This document shows, piece by piece, positions 38,727 to 52,623 of a DNA stretch of 64,000 nt. The translations under genes and the position numbers were made by a program. This stretch comes from Otis tarda (taxonomy: Eukaryota > Chordata > Aves > Otidiformes > Otididae): assembly GCA_026413225.1 (NCBI GenBank), contig CM048572.1:8618001-8682000 (forward strand), in the 5' to 3' direction. The notes beneath the pieces are model-generated. The model did no database searches. It worked only from the letters and a program-made list of their open reading frames with translations, and had not been told where the DNA came from. Each line of letters starts with the position of its first letter. The first letter of the stretch is position 1.

Positions 38727-38870
38727 TTATCGAATCATAGAATCATTACAGTTGGAAAAGACCTCCAGCATCATCAAGTCCAGCCGTCAGCCCGACACCA
38801 CCGTGCCTACTAAACCGCATCCCGAAGTGCCACGTCTACACCTTCTTTGAGCACCTGCAGCGATGGTGAA
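38727..38870 (-). repeat. CR1 LINE 3' fragment, antisense
   Basis: The plus strand begins AATCATAGAATCATTACAG, then GTTGGAAAAGACCTCCAGCA, CATCAAGTCCAGCC and CACCGTGCCTACTAAACC. This is the reverse complement of a CR1 3' end, so the element lies on the minus strand, truncated at about 140 bp. It is a different subfamily from the 30.7 and 34 kb copies, to judge by the GACCTCCA...CACCACC form. Confidence 0.88.
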
Positions 38871-40683
38871 ATCAAGAGCAAGAAAATAGCAGAGCTTCAA
38901 CAGACTAGAAAAAGCCTCATTGACATGCCAAAAGCACAGCAAATTATATTCAAAGCTAATCCATTCTTAACTCAAAGCATGAAGTTGTGCATACATATGC
39001 ATGCATATCCACTCATACGCACACATACACAACTTTCAAAATGTCAGTGTAGCTGGATTATCTGCGTTTGCTCATCGTTCATTTTAGTTTCAGGTGAGTA
39101 GTTTTGTATGTAGCAGCGTCATTACTGTAATTATAGTCCCAAATTATAGTGAAAGTATCTGACTGGCCGTTTGCATAGGAATTTACCATCTCTGCATGCA
39201 CAAGGGGTAACTTTGTGCTCAGAGTTGCTGGTATGCAGACAATCAATGTGCTTGTTTTTCTGCATGCAGTTGTGAAAACAAGATTCTTGCCATTGGCTGT
39301 GCTGGTCACAAACAGCGTCTTGCTGTTTCTTTGTGTCTGTACTCTGCTTGTTACATACAGCGGTGCGTGAATGAATGTTTGATTATATGTTTGAAGTTGT
39401 GCTGTGCATTTTTGATTGAAAGACTTTATCAGTGGTTGAAGCTCTGTATAAAAAAAAATTAAATATTTGACAGTGGTGAACAGTGAATCTTGGGTGGGGA
39501 ACTCCGCAGTCTGCCTCTCTGGATGCTGCTTTGACCATCCACCACTCTTCTGCTTCCTGCGGTTCCATGCAATTCCACATCTCTGATGAAAATTTAAAGC
39601 AATCCCTTAAACTCGGAGCCAGACTGTGATATTTTTCTTCTCTGTGAGCAAAGCCTTTTTTCCCAAGGAGCCTCATGGGGTGATTTTTCATCCCTTGGAA
39701 GGAATGACCTCTGGAGCGGGTGGGAATAGGGTGAGCTCTGCCTGCTTGCTGCATAGCAGCCACAAAACCTGCCTGGCACAGCTGTGCCTTGGTCTGTGCC
39801 AGGGAACCCTCGGATGACAGTGCACCCATTGGCATCACTGCAGATGCTTTGAGTGGAGAGTTTCCCTCTGATATCCTCTGTTCCTTTGTTGCAGAAGAGG
39901 AGCAGCACGGTGAAATTCCCACATACCTGACCCTGCAATGTGTTTAAACTCAGAATACTGTCCCTCGGTGAGAATGCAATCTCAAGGACTTGGACTGCCT
40001 GGCTGGGGCAGGGAACTTTATAGTTTATACAAATTTTACTGATATGCAGACTTTACAACACTTCTTATAAACACTGCCAGTCGGCATGATGGCTTTTGGG
40101 TCCAGCTGATGCGGATGTTGTTTGAATAGGAAAATCACACACCAGCCCGCTGACCCTTCTTCGTACACTCAAATAATTATTTTTGATTTTCATTGTTGCT
40201 GAAGCTAAAGACAGAGGTTTGATATTGCAATTGCAGAGGATTTTGTTTCCTGATAGGACTGTGACTGCTGTTCCAAGGGTCTGGGTGTGTGCCTGGGTGC
40301 TGCCAGCAGACCAGGAGTGAGGAGCTGCGGGTGCAGCGTTGTGCTCGTAGCTCACACGGATCTGCTGTGACAAATCTTTGGAAACCTGTTAGTGAAAATA
40401 CCCCATGGTAAGGGGTAGGCATTGACCACCACGATGTGTGTGTTTATCCCGTCTGTTTAGAGAAAAGTAACTGGCATTCATCTAAAATATTTTAAAAATA
40501 ATTTAAAAAGTGTTTAATGTTGTAGCTAGACCTCTAGCTGCACATAGTAAATAACCCCTCTGTAGTCTCTTTTTCTGAGACTGATTACATTTTGCTAATA
40601 AAGGAAGTAGTTAAATTTTACCTCTAAGTAGTCCTAAGATAAATACATTTGATACTGCTTCAAAAACTTCCCTGCGGGTTACT

Positions 40684-40706
40684 GTTTTGTTTTGTTTTGT
40701 TTTTTT
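40684..40706. repeat. (GTTTT)4 simple repeat with T-run
   Basis: Four GTTTT units starting at 40684, 40689, 40694 and 40699, continuing into T's. No retroposon body is seen next to it. Confidence 0.85.
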
Positions 40707-43073
40707 AAATATATAGCACCATAATATTGTTCTCCTCCTAAATTAATAAATAAATCTCCCTTATACTTTCATGGCTGTATAATGAACTTTAACATCTCTT
40801 TTGCTAAATTCAGATTATTCGTTTAATTTCATTATGATTCAACAGCTGCTGAAATTATTCACAGTTAAAAAACCAAAATAGAGTAGAGTCCAGGCAAGCT
40901 ATCTCAAGGAGAGGTTTGGTTTTCCTAGCATGTGAAAAAAATCAATGGTAGCAGGTAGATAAATTCAAAGTTAAAACAATGTGTAATTTTTATAATTCAA
41001 AAATGGAACCTCATACACAAGAAGCAAGACATGCATAATGTAATTATTATACCTAATTATTGTTCAGCTGTATGTCTTGCTTAGAGCAAAATTGCCACAA
41101 AATGTAGACCAGCTTTCTGGCTAATAAGATTCTTTTCCTTCTTATTAAGTTTATGAAATGTTGCTCTAAAAATAATTCTTGTGGAAATCATAAGAATAAA
41201 ATCAAGTTCTTCACTGGTAGTTTACTATGCATTAGTCATTCACATTTACTGAACTTCTGAAACTCATGGATTTATCTAAAAATAAATATTATTTCTTGAC
41301 ATTTCCTGTTTGGTTATAATTGTGCACAGCTCTAGCTTCCTGCTAGGAACCCTTCTAGGCGGCAGACTTCAGTTGCATACTTTTGGTGTTCAGTCATGGC
41401 AGCCTTTTACTTGTTTTTTCGCCTTGATATTCCTGTCAAAATTCCCGTAGTTTCGATGAAAACTGGTGTGGGGTCGCATATGTATCTTGAGTAGGAGCTC
41501 AAGTAGACTCTGAGGCTTTTTTGTATCTCTCACTCTTGAAGTATTGTAGCATTGGTGGTTTTTGCTGACATCTTTTGGCACAGTGTGGACAGAATGGAAG
41601 TTCACAGATTATCATAGTTCTTTCTTATTTGGAGTGTATTTTGGCTTAGGTTTTAAGCATCCTGTGGTTTAATTAACGCTCTTTATTCTGTTTGTCCTCG
41701 TACAGTGAGGATTGGATCCACTGCTGTGGCTCCCAGAGGCTGTCACAATACAAATAAAGAAAAGTAATTTTCCAGCATGAGCCAAATAAATCTGTCCTTT
41801 ATGCCACTTCTGTGTTTAATCTGGCAAAGAAGGGGATTTGGGGTGTGTGTGCGCTGAACAACTGAGTTCTCTGTTGGTTCTCGGGGCTGTTGGGAATTGA
41901 AGAACAATGTTAGCATTTGTTATTTCTCTCATAAAATAGTGAAAACAGCACTGTCTTGACAAATATGTTGAAATAACTCACAAATGGATAGTTTCTCTAT
42001 AGGAAAAAATACAGTTTAAGGTCACTGCTCTGTATCTGCAGGCATTCTAGGACTATGGAAGGTAAAGGTTTATTTTATTTTCTAAAAATACAAGAAAATT
42101 CTCCACACTTTTCAGTCTTCATGTAATCTCTGCAATGCTGTCCTAAATGTAACAACATCTGATTGCATTGCTAATCAAATTGTAGTTTAGCAGTTAGTGC
42201 ATTGATAAAAAGGTATTAATGAGTTTTTGGCAGTTACTCTTTTTCTGTCAGACAGCTAGATGAAACGACAGTGGACCAATTTAATTGGAAAATGGGCACT
42301 CAGGCATCAGCACAGTGTGTGGTGGAGAGATACCATCTACTCTGTTTCGGTAAGTGACTTAACTGTCCTCTCATGAGAAGTGTTTAACGTCCAGGAGATG
42401 TAAAATAGACTGTAACTGCAGTGTAGGGTTTTCAGAAGTGCTTTGCTGGCGATATTTTGGAGTCAATTAGGTAGTTTAGAAATCTGTAGTGTAGAGTATA
42501 TAAAAATACTTTAATAATTAATCGAGTCAGTTATTTTTAAGGCTATACCTATGGGTGTTTTGTACTGAATTCTGGTTGCATTTATTTTGCAGTCTCATTC
42601 CTCTTGGTTTATGGTTTTACAGTCAAAGGTACCTTAGAAAATTGGACTGGTCATGTAAGTGTTGTCCAGTCTCTCTTTACACCAGGATAGACATAACTGG
42701 GAAGGAAAAGGAATAGATTAGAGCAGCTCGTACTGATATTTCTGTAGGAATTTCAGAGGCTAACATAGTTACAGCAATACAAGCAGCATGTGAAGAGTTA
42801 GTTCCTAGAGGTGCCTTCTTTTGAAAAACAGTGGAGGTGAGACCTTGAAGCTGATTATCTCCAGCAAAGGGAAATTTAGGTTTATTTTCTCTCAGCTTTG
42901 GCATTTTGTTAGACTCATCTCCCAAAACAAACACAAGAAGAAAGTTACAGGATGTCCATGGCTTTCTGAACACCAAAAGCTGATGAACTGATTGGGTCCA
43001 ATTCTCTTCAAGGGTCTGGTATAAATCCCATTAGCCGTGTTTATATGAAGACAAGCACTTTTAAGGTAGCATT

Positions 43074-43101
43074 AAGGTTATAATATTTGTGCTATAACCT
43101 T
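43074..43101. repeat. Perfect hairpin, 9-bp stem and 10-nt loop
   Basis: AAGGTTATA (43074-43082) and TATAACCTT (43093-43101) are exact reverse complements. Short and AT-rich; chance is plausible. Confidence 0.8.
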
Positions 43102-46100
43102 TTATGGAGTGGAGCTGTACTAAGAGGCCAAAAGGAGCAAGTCATGTTTGCAACTGTGGAGCTTGGTACGTTGCGGAACGGCTCAGCGGAGACTGCGTCT
43201 GGCTAGCAGGGGATTTGTTTAATTAATAAATCAGTAGTTTTCAAGTGGTGCCTGGAGTGGGATGCCACGACATCCTGAGATTTTCCCTTTGTTCAACAAA
43301 TAGAAACCCCCATCTCCTTCTGCAAAATGCGCTGCTGCCCTGGGGACAGCAGAGGGTTTTAGTTGCTCGGTTGCCAGCTCAGTGAAGCCGTCACTGACAA
43401 CTTGTTGAGCGGTTCGGTGGATAGCGCTGTCTCTCCTGGGAGCTCTGTGGAACATGATTGTTCTGCTTCCAGGGATCAGCTAAGCTTATCTGGATTGAGA
43501 TGCTGATACACTGCCCAGGAGATTGGTTTGTAGATCAAGTTTTGCTGTAATTGTACAATTGGAGCATGCTTATTATTATGGGCTTGTGGTCTGTTAGAAG
43601 GAGGTTGAGTAGATACTGATTTTATTTTTAATTACAGAAATTGCAGCTGGTCTTTTCCTCTCTAGCTGGAAGTAACACTACTTAGTCAGTGACCTGGAGA
43701 CACATCCAATTATCTGTTCTCTGAAAAGCCATCACATAATGACTTGTGAAAAACTTCTCTAACAAACTTCCCAATCTGATGCTGTATTGTGGGCAGGAAT
43801 GATTATTTGCTGCAGTCAGAGTATGAGTACATGCTGACTATATGGATAGCTTTTCTAATTCCTGGAAAATGGTTGTGTCTCCTGCTGTGACCATCAGTTA
43901 TTTCTTAAAAAGTGATATGATAGTTTTATCTGTATCTAGAGTTGCAGCCCTAATGCACAATGAGGGGCTGGGACTTGTTCAGCTCTCTCTGTAGAAGGAG
44001 AATTCCTTCCTTGTTCATCCCATAGCCCATTCCCTGCTGCTTTGCTGCCTCCAGGCTTTGAGATGTATCCTGCAACTCTGCGAGGTTTTAACATCACTTC
44101 TACCATGGATGCTAATTCTTGCTGCTTTAGGCAGGAAAAACTTTCCAACTTTTTTCCATGCTGTCTGGATAGTTCCAGCTCCTGATGATATTCTGGAGGA
44201 AGATCTGTTGTATTCCCTGTGAGTGCTCATATGGTGGATTTCTTAGTGCTCTCCTTTAGCCTGACCTACTGGTGTGCTGCCATGTGCACAGTCTGTTGCA
44301 TTTTTAACCCTTTCCTAATACCGCTTGAAAATCCTCTCCAGGGAGTAATGCTTATTTTGAGAGAGACTCACCACATCAGTCCCAGAGTTACCTGTACCCC
44401 TCTTGCATGTAGAGTTCTGTTATTGTTTATATTATTTACATAACAAAACAAAGAAATCAAGACTGATTCTTGAGCCATAGTGCATTTTAAGTTTTTAGCA
44501 GGAGTAATTTTTTTTTTTTATCTATCATTTTGAGTCCTTTCTCAGTGCACTGTATGCCTAAAGTTTGGCAGGTATGGACTAAACCTCTAGAATGAATACA
44601 GTTGCTCCCTGCCATGGCTCAGAACAGTCTGTCCAAAGGTTTTCATCAAACTGAAATTATAATCAGTTGTGACAAAGGTGGCAGGATGCCAAAGGGGTAA
44701 TATATTGAGCCAGGAGAAGACAAGAAACACCACGCAGCATTTGGAGCAGTGCTTAGCAAATTGATGGCTAAGCATCTTGTGGGGTCTCTCCAACCCTGCT
44801 GCCTAAGGAGAGGAGTGAGCAATGCACAATTTCCATGATCCGTAGCAGCACACATTTGCATATAGTGAATACTTCCCATGGGCAGAGGTATTCTTCCCGA
44901 TACAAGATTCCTTGGATCTTGAATCCTTTCTTGAACCTCTGTGTCGCTGGATTTGATATGGAATGAACAGAAGCTTCATGCCAATCGCAGTCATCTGCTG
45001 TAGTCACAATAGCTGCTCTGGAAAATGTGACTTACGGGGGCAGGAAGAGCTGTAGCTGTGCTATACAACATCGTAAGGCACAACTTCTGCAAGATGCTCT
45101 CTTCCAGCTTAGGTCTAAGCGAGATAAATTACAAAACACACTTGAAGGAACAAATGTTGGACCACATTCTCCCCAAGTTCAGAATATGTGGGGTTGGAGT
45201 CTGGTCTTACTGGCCAATAAATTTTGTTTTTCTTGTGCTTGTAACACTTTCTGATTAAGCAGAATAATGTTAACAGAATAAGTTTCACTTCAATTTTACT
45301 TAATCCAATGCTTTGCTGACGCAACCTTTTGTAAGATGGAGGATTCACTCCAGGATGAATTCGGCCCACATGACAGGTAGAGTCTAGGATGATAGTTGCT
45401 TTCTAGAGAGAAAAATGTAAATTTACCTACAGAAGGAAAAGAAAGAAGGGAAATATTTATCCACAGCAGTGCTGCTATAGAGACCAGGGACATTTCAAAT
45501 AGCAATAATAAAAAGATACGTGTGCTAAATTATCTCTGCTTGGTTCTGTCATTGTTAGGCTTGTTACCATCTTGTTACCATTGTTCAGAACAGCAGCTCC
45601 ATCAGAATTTCTTTAGACACTTATAAAAAACTCTAGATTTGTGGAACTGGATGATTTCATTTTACTTTGACAATGATGTTTCAGCCTGTAGAAAATAGCT
45701 TTTCAGTCTCTTTTCCAGACTCCAAATTAAAAGAATAATTTATCACAGCGAAGTATAAAAATGGGCTTAAGGAGAATGAAAGTAACATTTATTTTTCTCT
45801 GCATAAAAATATATCTCAGAAGTTTAAAGTAAAACATGCAAATGAAGAAGACTGATTTAGGTACTGCTCCAGATTACAGACATTCTGTGCAATCTTTGTT
45901 TATTTAGTGGTGTATAAGTTAAACTGAAATAGAACAAATACGGTTCAGATTTTTAAGTAGGTTTCCAGAAACCTTTCTATGAATTCTGATTTATCCTATT
46001 TATAGCTTGTTAACACTACCAGATCTAAAGCAAGAAACCTACAATGTCTTGTATTGCATCTCTCTATTTATGCAAAAGGTTGTGCAGAACAAATCTGAGA

Positions 46101-49100
46101 TACCTGCCCGTGTGAATGGAGCGGTTGCGCACACCCCTGGTCTCTGAAAATGTCTCATTCAATAGATCAGCATCCGAGATCAGATCAGTGGCAAAGCTGG
46201 TGTGTCCCAGGAACATCAGTATCCAAGTGGCTTTGCTGTTCTGCAGTGGCGTTCGTCTGGGAACTCCGTGGCTTCCAACGGCCTCTGTGCAGGGGTGGGT
46301 GGCCACCAGAAGCAACAGGATTAGGAGTGCTTTCCATGTTTGTTGGGATCCGTTCCTCCTCCTTTCTGCTGTGATGAGGTGCTGTGAGCCAGAATTGAAG
46401 GTCACCGTAAAACCTTTTCCTCCCTCAAAATAGGATTGCAAAAATGCAAACACATCAGCATTGCTGAATCTTATGCTTCAGCACCTTCCATGCACCCATT
46501 TAAAAGCACGTAGGTGCAGACAGTTGCCATTGAACTAAAGAGGTGACGCAGGTGTTTCACTAAAACACGCGCGTGAATGTGTGGAAGATCAGAGCCCTTA
46601 ATCATAGGCACATGGTGCAATTGTAAAGGTTCTTACAGCAGGCATGTACAAATTGCCTTTTAGATGAAAGATCTGGCACAGGTATATGGATTTTGCTCGG
46701 TCATCTGCACAATGAATAAAAGTGATGGCAAATACGTGAATGTGTCTTATTCTGAACACACACTGGTTAAAAAAAGGCTCTTTATGGTCTATTTCCCATG
46801 TACGTGTACCCACACCAGTTCAGACTCATGTTCTGGAGCATCTAAGATGTAGATTTACTTACGGGGTGCCTGATGAAGATCTGGCTAGTAGGACAATAAA
46901 CATTGCCATTTGCTATACTTGTATGAGGTGATAAAAATTGTTTAGCCTCTTATGTAGTCATGATACATTGGTGTTGCTCAGTACAAAAACTCCTATTTGA
47001 CCATGTTGTTAAATAATGCAGCCAGAAGTAGTTTTATGTGCTATATTCACATTTCACCTGAGAAATGGTGAATAGACAGCATGTATTTCTGGTGCCCTTC
47101 ATCTAGGTAAAACTTCAAAGGGTACAGATAAATGCCAGGGAAAGTCCACGGTTTCAAATATTTGTGCTGAACAGGTATCATATCTCAGAAGCAGATTTCT
47201 CCCCCTCTTTCGTTCCTTTTTGCTTGAGATCACTTGTATAAAAATGAAAGACCTCAGGTAACTGTGCCACTTAAATCCTTTATGTATGGGAAGTGGAAGT
47301 GTCCAGAACTCTTACTGTATTAAGCTGCTCACTGCTCTTAGTAGTTACTAAGGCTATATGTAGTTGGGGAGCTATTAGCTTGAGAAATTATCTGGAAAGG
47401 ATTAATAATGCATATAAAACTGGAATAACGAAAGGCATCAAGTGTTCTCTGGGGAAGAGAATATGCTTAATGTTTTAGTTCTATACCATGAGATTCTGGA
47501 GGCAGTGGGGTATTTTCACATCAGGAATCAGATGTGAGCGTTACCCACTGGAGTGGTTTGCAGTCTGCTGTAGTGATAAAAATAATCTTAAACATTTTTT
47601 ATGGCCACTTGTGAATTATTAATTGGGCTAACACTATCATTTCAGTTGAATTATTGATTTACTCTGAGTTCAAAAGTCGTGTTTCGTGATGGCGTATCCT
47701 CACGAGTGATACTTGTTAATCTGAGGGACAGTTTGGAAATGGAGCCTGGTCTATCTGGTTATCCATACACACCTGCAAATATTGTAAAATCCCTTAACTC
47801 CCCTTCACCAGCCAGCACCTCACAACCCCTCCAGCATGCAAAATGCTGTCTTGCTTGGCTGCAGCAGCACAGGGGAGGGTGGGAGAGACGAGGAAGGATG
47901 CTGTGCGGCTGCAAGGAGGTTGGGGCAGACTGTAACACTCCACATCAGCAATATCTCAAAGCAGTGGATCCAGCAGGATCGGGCAGCCTGTTTTTAAACT
48001 CTGTGGTGTTCAGCCTGCTACAATTTAGACCTCTTTGGAATACTGGCATTTGTCTTAATTCAGTGCTCCCAAACGCTGCTCAGAGATTTGGCTCAGAAAG
48101 TTTATTGCACACTGAATCATCACAGTCTCACTAACTGAACTCCTTTTGGAGCTTCCTCCACCCTGTGCAGCTCTTACCAACCTTTTCTCTTCATCGCTGA
48201 TGGGGTCTGGTAATTTTCATTATATCATCATGCTCTCTTTTGCATGTCACGTGTTTTTCCAACTTTCCTTGAAATGTGCATGTGCTATTGCGCTTTCTTT
48301 GATAACGATGGTCAAGTCACTGTTAAATTAAGTGGAATTATGTGCCACGTTTTTGGCCAGCATCAAAATTGAGAACAGTTTATTAACCATTTTGAAAGTG
48401 AAATTTGCAGAATAGAACAATAGTGGCTCAAGTCAGCTTTCCCCTTACCATTAGGGTAATTACTTGAATATAATTTTGTATATAATGTAAGTGGTAGACA
48501 CCTTAGAAAATTCTAGTGTATGCCTGTCTGCATTTTTCAGGGCCTAAATACCTTAGAAATACTGACTGTATATAATGAAGTCACTTCTGAAATGGAATTT
48601 ATAGTTCTGTGTTAATTAGGCACATTCAGAAACGTCATCTCTTGGGTGACTGGCAGATTCACATCCATAGCATTAGGAGCTATGGCCTAGAGAAAAAGCA
48701 CAGGAGGTTCTTCAGCAGTGCATGAGGTCATACTGCTGTTGGAAAACACAGGTAAAAAATAAACCCTGGGCTGGGAACATACCACAGTGTTTGACCCAGA
48801 CTTAAGTAAGCAAGTAGCAATTTCCTCAGCTCTTTTCAGCCTTCTCTTTGTAGCATTTAATCTATATGAAAAACTCAGCAAAGGAAGGATAAGCCAATTA
48901 TTCAATTTTGTTAAATAAAATTAGTTAATTATATTTTCTTACTATTCTCTTTTATATTTGTAAAGTAACGGCTTTCAAGCTGTTGAGCTTAGCAAGTGAG
49001 CTTGATGTTCCTTTGCTTTTGGGGAATAATATTGTGTCTGTCATGGATGAATACATTATATTTATGGTTTACTGTAATAATTTGCTGGTTCCTGGTTCTC

Positions 49101-52100
49101 CAGTCCTTGCAGGAGCATAACAAATCCTTGTGATCTCCCTGAGAACTGCCATGTGTTTCAAATCTTGGCATTAGCTGGGGGAAGTGTCACATTCACGTGA
49201 CGCCAGTCAGCTCCCTGCTGCTCCCTGCAATAAATTAACTGAAGAAGTAAACTTCTTTATTACAACTACAACAGGACACCAATAGCAGCATCTACTCCTC
49301 TCTCCATTTTTTTTTAAGGGGCTTGCAGGGTTTGCTCAGCTTTGCTCTGCGCGCTGAGATAACCTGTCAGTCCAGAGCGTGGGAGGCAAAGGAAATATCT
49401 GTCCCAGCAGCTGTCGTTCTGGTGATTCTGCTTATCTGCTGCCCACACCTGGGCTTGGGACCCGCCTCGGACAGGTGAATCGAAATGGATTTTGTCTCCC
49501 TTTTGGGGTGGATATTAGGATTGATACCTATGTCCAGGTCTGGGACAGAGATGCACCGGAACAATCGCTGCAGGAAGCACAGGAGCTAGATGGATATTTG
49601 GATTTTTAAACAGATGGATGTTTGAGTTTCCCATTTAACCCGTAGGAGTCACAGCTACTCAGGTGACTGGGTCCAGTCTTGTCTGGTATTATGTTCTGTG
49701 AAACAGGTGCATTTTGCTCAGATTTGGTGCATTTTGTTCTCCAGGCTGACCAACAGGAAAACACAGCTCTGTTCACAAAATGTGCCTTTCTTTCCTTACC
49801 TTCAGCTTCACTCAGCATTGAGGGTCCATCCCTTTGGTTTTCAGAGAGAGTTAATGCCACATAGACCCATCCGCTTCCTGCAGTTTCTTCCATGCATTTG
49901 CCTGTTGCCTTTTACACACGGGAAGATATTCACCTCGGAGGTAGCGTGGAAGGTGCCCTTCTCCTGCTGCCTCCTGGGCCACACGCGGGAGTCTGTCATT
50001 GCAGATCTTGGCTCCAGAGCCAGCTGGGAATGGTAAATCCAGTTCCAAACCTCTTGACAAGATCTTATGTGAATAGCCCAATGACTATTCCTATTGCATT
50101 ATTTTAGCAATTGTTTGCTTCTCTGAGGTTCCCCTTTGATATGTATGGGCTGTGCACATTTATATGGCTGTATAACTCGTAGCATGAGTTTAAAATGTGC
50201 TTAATAAAGATTATTGCACAGAGTAATCTGAAGTAATGTAAGTATAAATCATTGTAGTTCCTTTGAGCTCAGTGAAAGGTCACTGATACGCACCTGTCTT
50301 GCCCTGTAATAATAAATAAACTTAAAATACTTTAACGTAACTGTATTCTCTGTTAGCAGTTGCTAGTCAACCTGAGTGGTCAGGTTGGGGTTTCCAACCA
50401 AGAGGAGATTTCCTTTCACTCCTCATTTTCACAGTACATCAGGCTTCACTCCTGGGCTCGCAGGGGTTCCTGCACTGTGGCTGTTGCTCAGTACCAAGCA
50501 AGTAATTTGGGTTCTGGTCCCAGATTGCTCATCAGCTCAGCTCTGTTGATAATTCTCTATGCCCGTGGGTTTTAATACTCCATTCTGCTTTCAGTAAAAT
50601 ATTTCTTGTCTTTTGACCTGTGACAGAGGGAGCAAAGTTAAGTGTAGGGTTATTTCTTCCACCTGTAAATGGGCATACATGGAAAATTTGGATGCTTTGT
50701 TATCTAGTTATATCTTGTGCTTTCTTTGGTTTACACTTGTTTCTTGGCATGTTTTATAGCAGTGTCTGGAAAATCAATTTTTCTTTTTCAGGCTACAAAG
50801 TAGTACATGTGTTCCTAAACAAAATCCTGTCATTCTGACCAACATCTTTAGTTTTTCTTCCTTGGTGTTGTCATGAAACCCACTTCAGTCCCTTACATTT
50901 GCTCTTTAATTTCAGTGTTGCTTTTAGTGATCACACTTAGTTTAAGCATGCTGTCAAACAAACTGATTATACAAAAGCACTGCATGTATATTTGGTGCTT
51001 TTCCAAAAGGGGTTGTTGTATTTTAATTATGCTTTCTAAATTGTAGAACTTCACTGGTTTCTTTCTTCTGTCCTCCTTGTTTATTATACATCTTGTTTTA
51101 GAAAGTTAGATGGGTTAGTGATGAGAGTCACGGTTTAAATGCTTCTCAGATAGGGATTTATGGGAGAAAAAAAGATTAAAGACATTATAAACCCCCTGCT
51201 TTCACGGGTTGCCAGCCCTGTCACAGGAGATCTAGATGTGCAGTCCTCCTTCACTACGGCGGCTGGATGTTGCACTGCATCTTTGAGATGATCCGGGGAA
51301 GCCCAGCAGCCCAGCAGTTGTCTCCATTAGCAGTGGATGTCAATATGGGGTGTCTGGGGGAGAGGAGGATTGGCTCTAGGTCTGTTATTATTGGCATGAT
51401 CCTGCATTCCTTTACAGTCCAAACTCCCACTGGTCTCATCACAGCTGTGGATTCAGAAAAAGAAAAAAAGCTCAGGGGCAGTGAGTCTGGCTGTGTCTCT
51501 TCTAAGGTTACGACTGTCTGCTTTACAAAAATTGATGGCTCTTTCTAGGCACCACAGCAGCAGTGACTAATGCCTCTTATATGAGCCTGCTGAAATACTC
51601 TTTCTGAAGCTTGCATTCATCAGTCTAGATAAAGAGACTTGCAAAGGCAGAGCCTGTGGTCTGATGTCCAGCATGAATTGGAGCCCTGCCACATTCCCCA
51701 TGCAAAACCCATAAACACTCCTCAGTGCCAAGCCATTAAAGGGGGAGCAGGTTTGTGTGAATACAAGGATGTGTGCCTCCCTGTGCCTCAGGGAAGGCTA
51801 TTTAAGCTCATCCTGGAAGTGGGAACCTTAGGGAGAGAATGTTGACAACCAGAAGAGAAAACCAGCGTACTGTTATGGAGGGACTGGTGAGCTCAGCAGG
51901 GCAGAAAAGCACAGGTTCTCCTTTCCTGCAGCAGCAGGTGATATCTGGGGCTCGTTAATGCCTCCTCCGTAGGTACCACAGTTTGATACCCGCTGCTGGG
52001 TGGATGTTGTCATCTCAGGGTCAATTAATCAGTCGTTGTGTAGGCAGAGCGTATGCTTGACTATATCTGGTGGAACAGAATTTAATTAATGGGCTGAGAG

Positions 52101-52583
52101 GTTTTTTTAACACTGAAATTAACATTGCTATTCTTATTTGAAATCAACTGGTCTGTTGAATTAATTACTTGTTTACGGTATTTGTCTTGTAAATGAAATT
52201 TTGATCTTTTATGCTAATGAACTGATGTACCACAAAGCCTTGAAGAAGAGGGGATGACGAAAGATGCTGTCAAATGACAACGTTAATGGTTAAGGTTAAA
52301 CAGAGCTTCTGCTGGTACCTGCTAAGGTGTGGAGGTTCTCTGCTTTTCTGGGAATGCTGAAAGCTAAACTGGGCATTTTAAAGGACTATTCCGCACTGAG
52401 AGTGGTGTCTACCTGCGCTGACATAGTATGGCATCAGGAGGGCTTGAGCTTAAAGCTCTGAATGCTCAGGGTGGTTTGAGAACTGTGCAGATCGTGCCAC
52501 TGCTGCTCTGTTAGTCACTGGCAGTGCTGGAAGGGAAGCGTGGTAGCGATGGGCAGAAGTGAGAATGCAGTCATCACCTCACA

Positions 52584-52623
52584 GCGGCCGCACGTGCAGA
52601 GATCTGCTCCAGGCTCGAGCCTG
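52584..52623. promoter_or_regulatory. CpG-rich palindrome cluster with a canonical E-box
   Basis: Within 40 bp there are GCGGCCGC (52584-52591), E-box CACGTG (52591-52596) and a 14-bp perfect palindrome CAGGCTCGAGCCTG (52610-52623). It is a small CpG-rich patch in AT-rich intergenic DNA. A bHLH binding role is possible but unproven. Confidence 0.4.
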
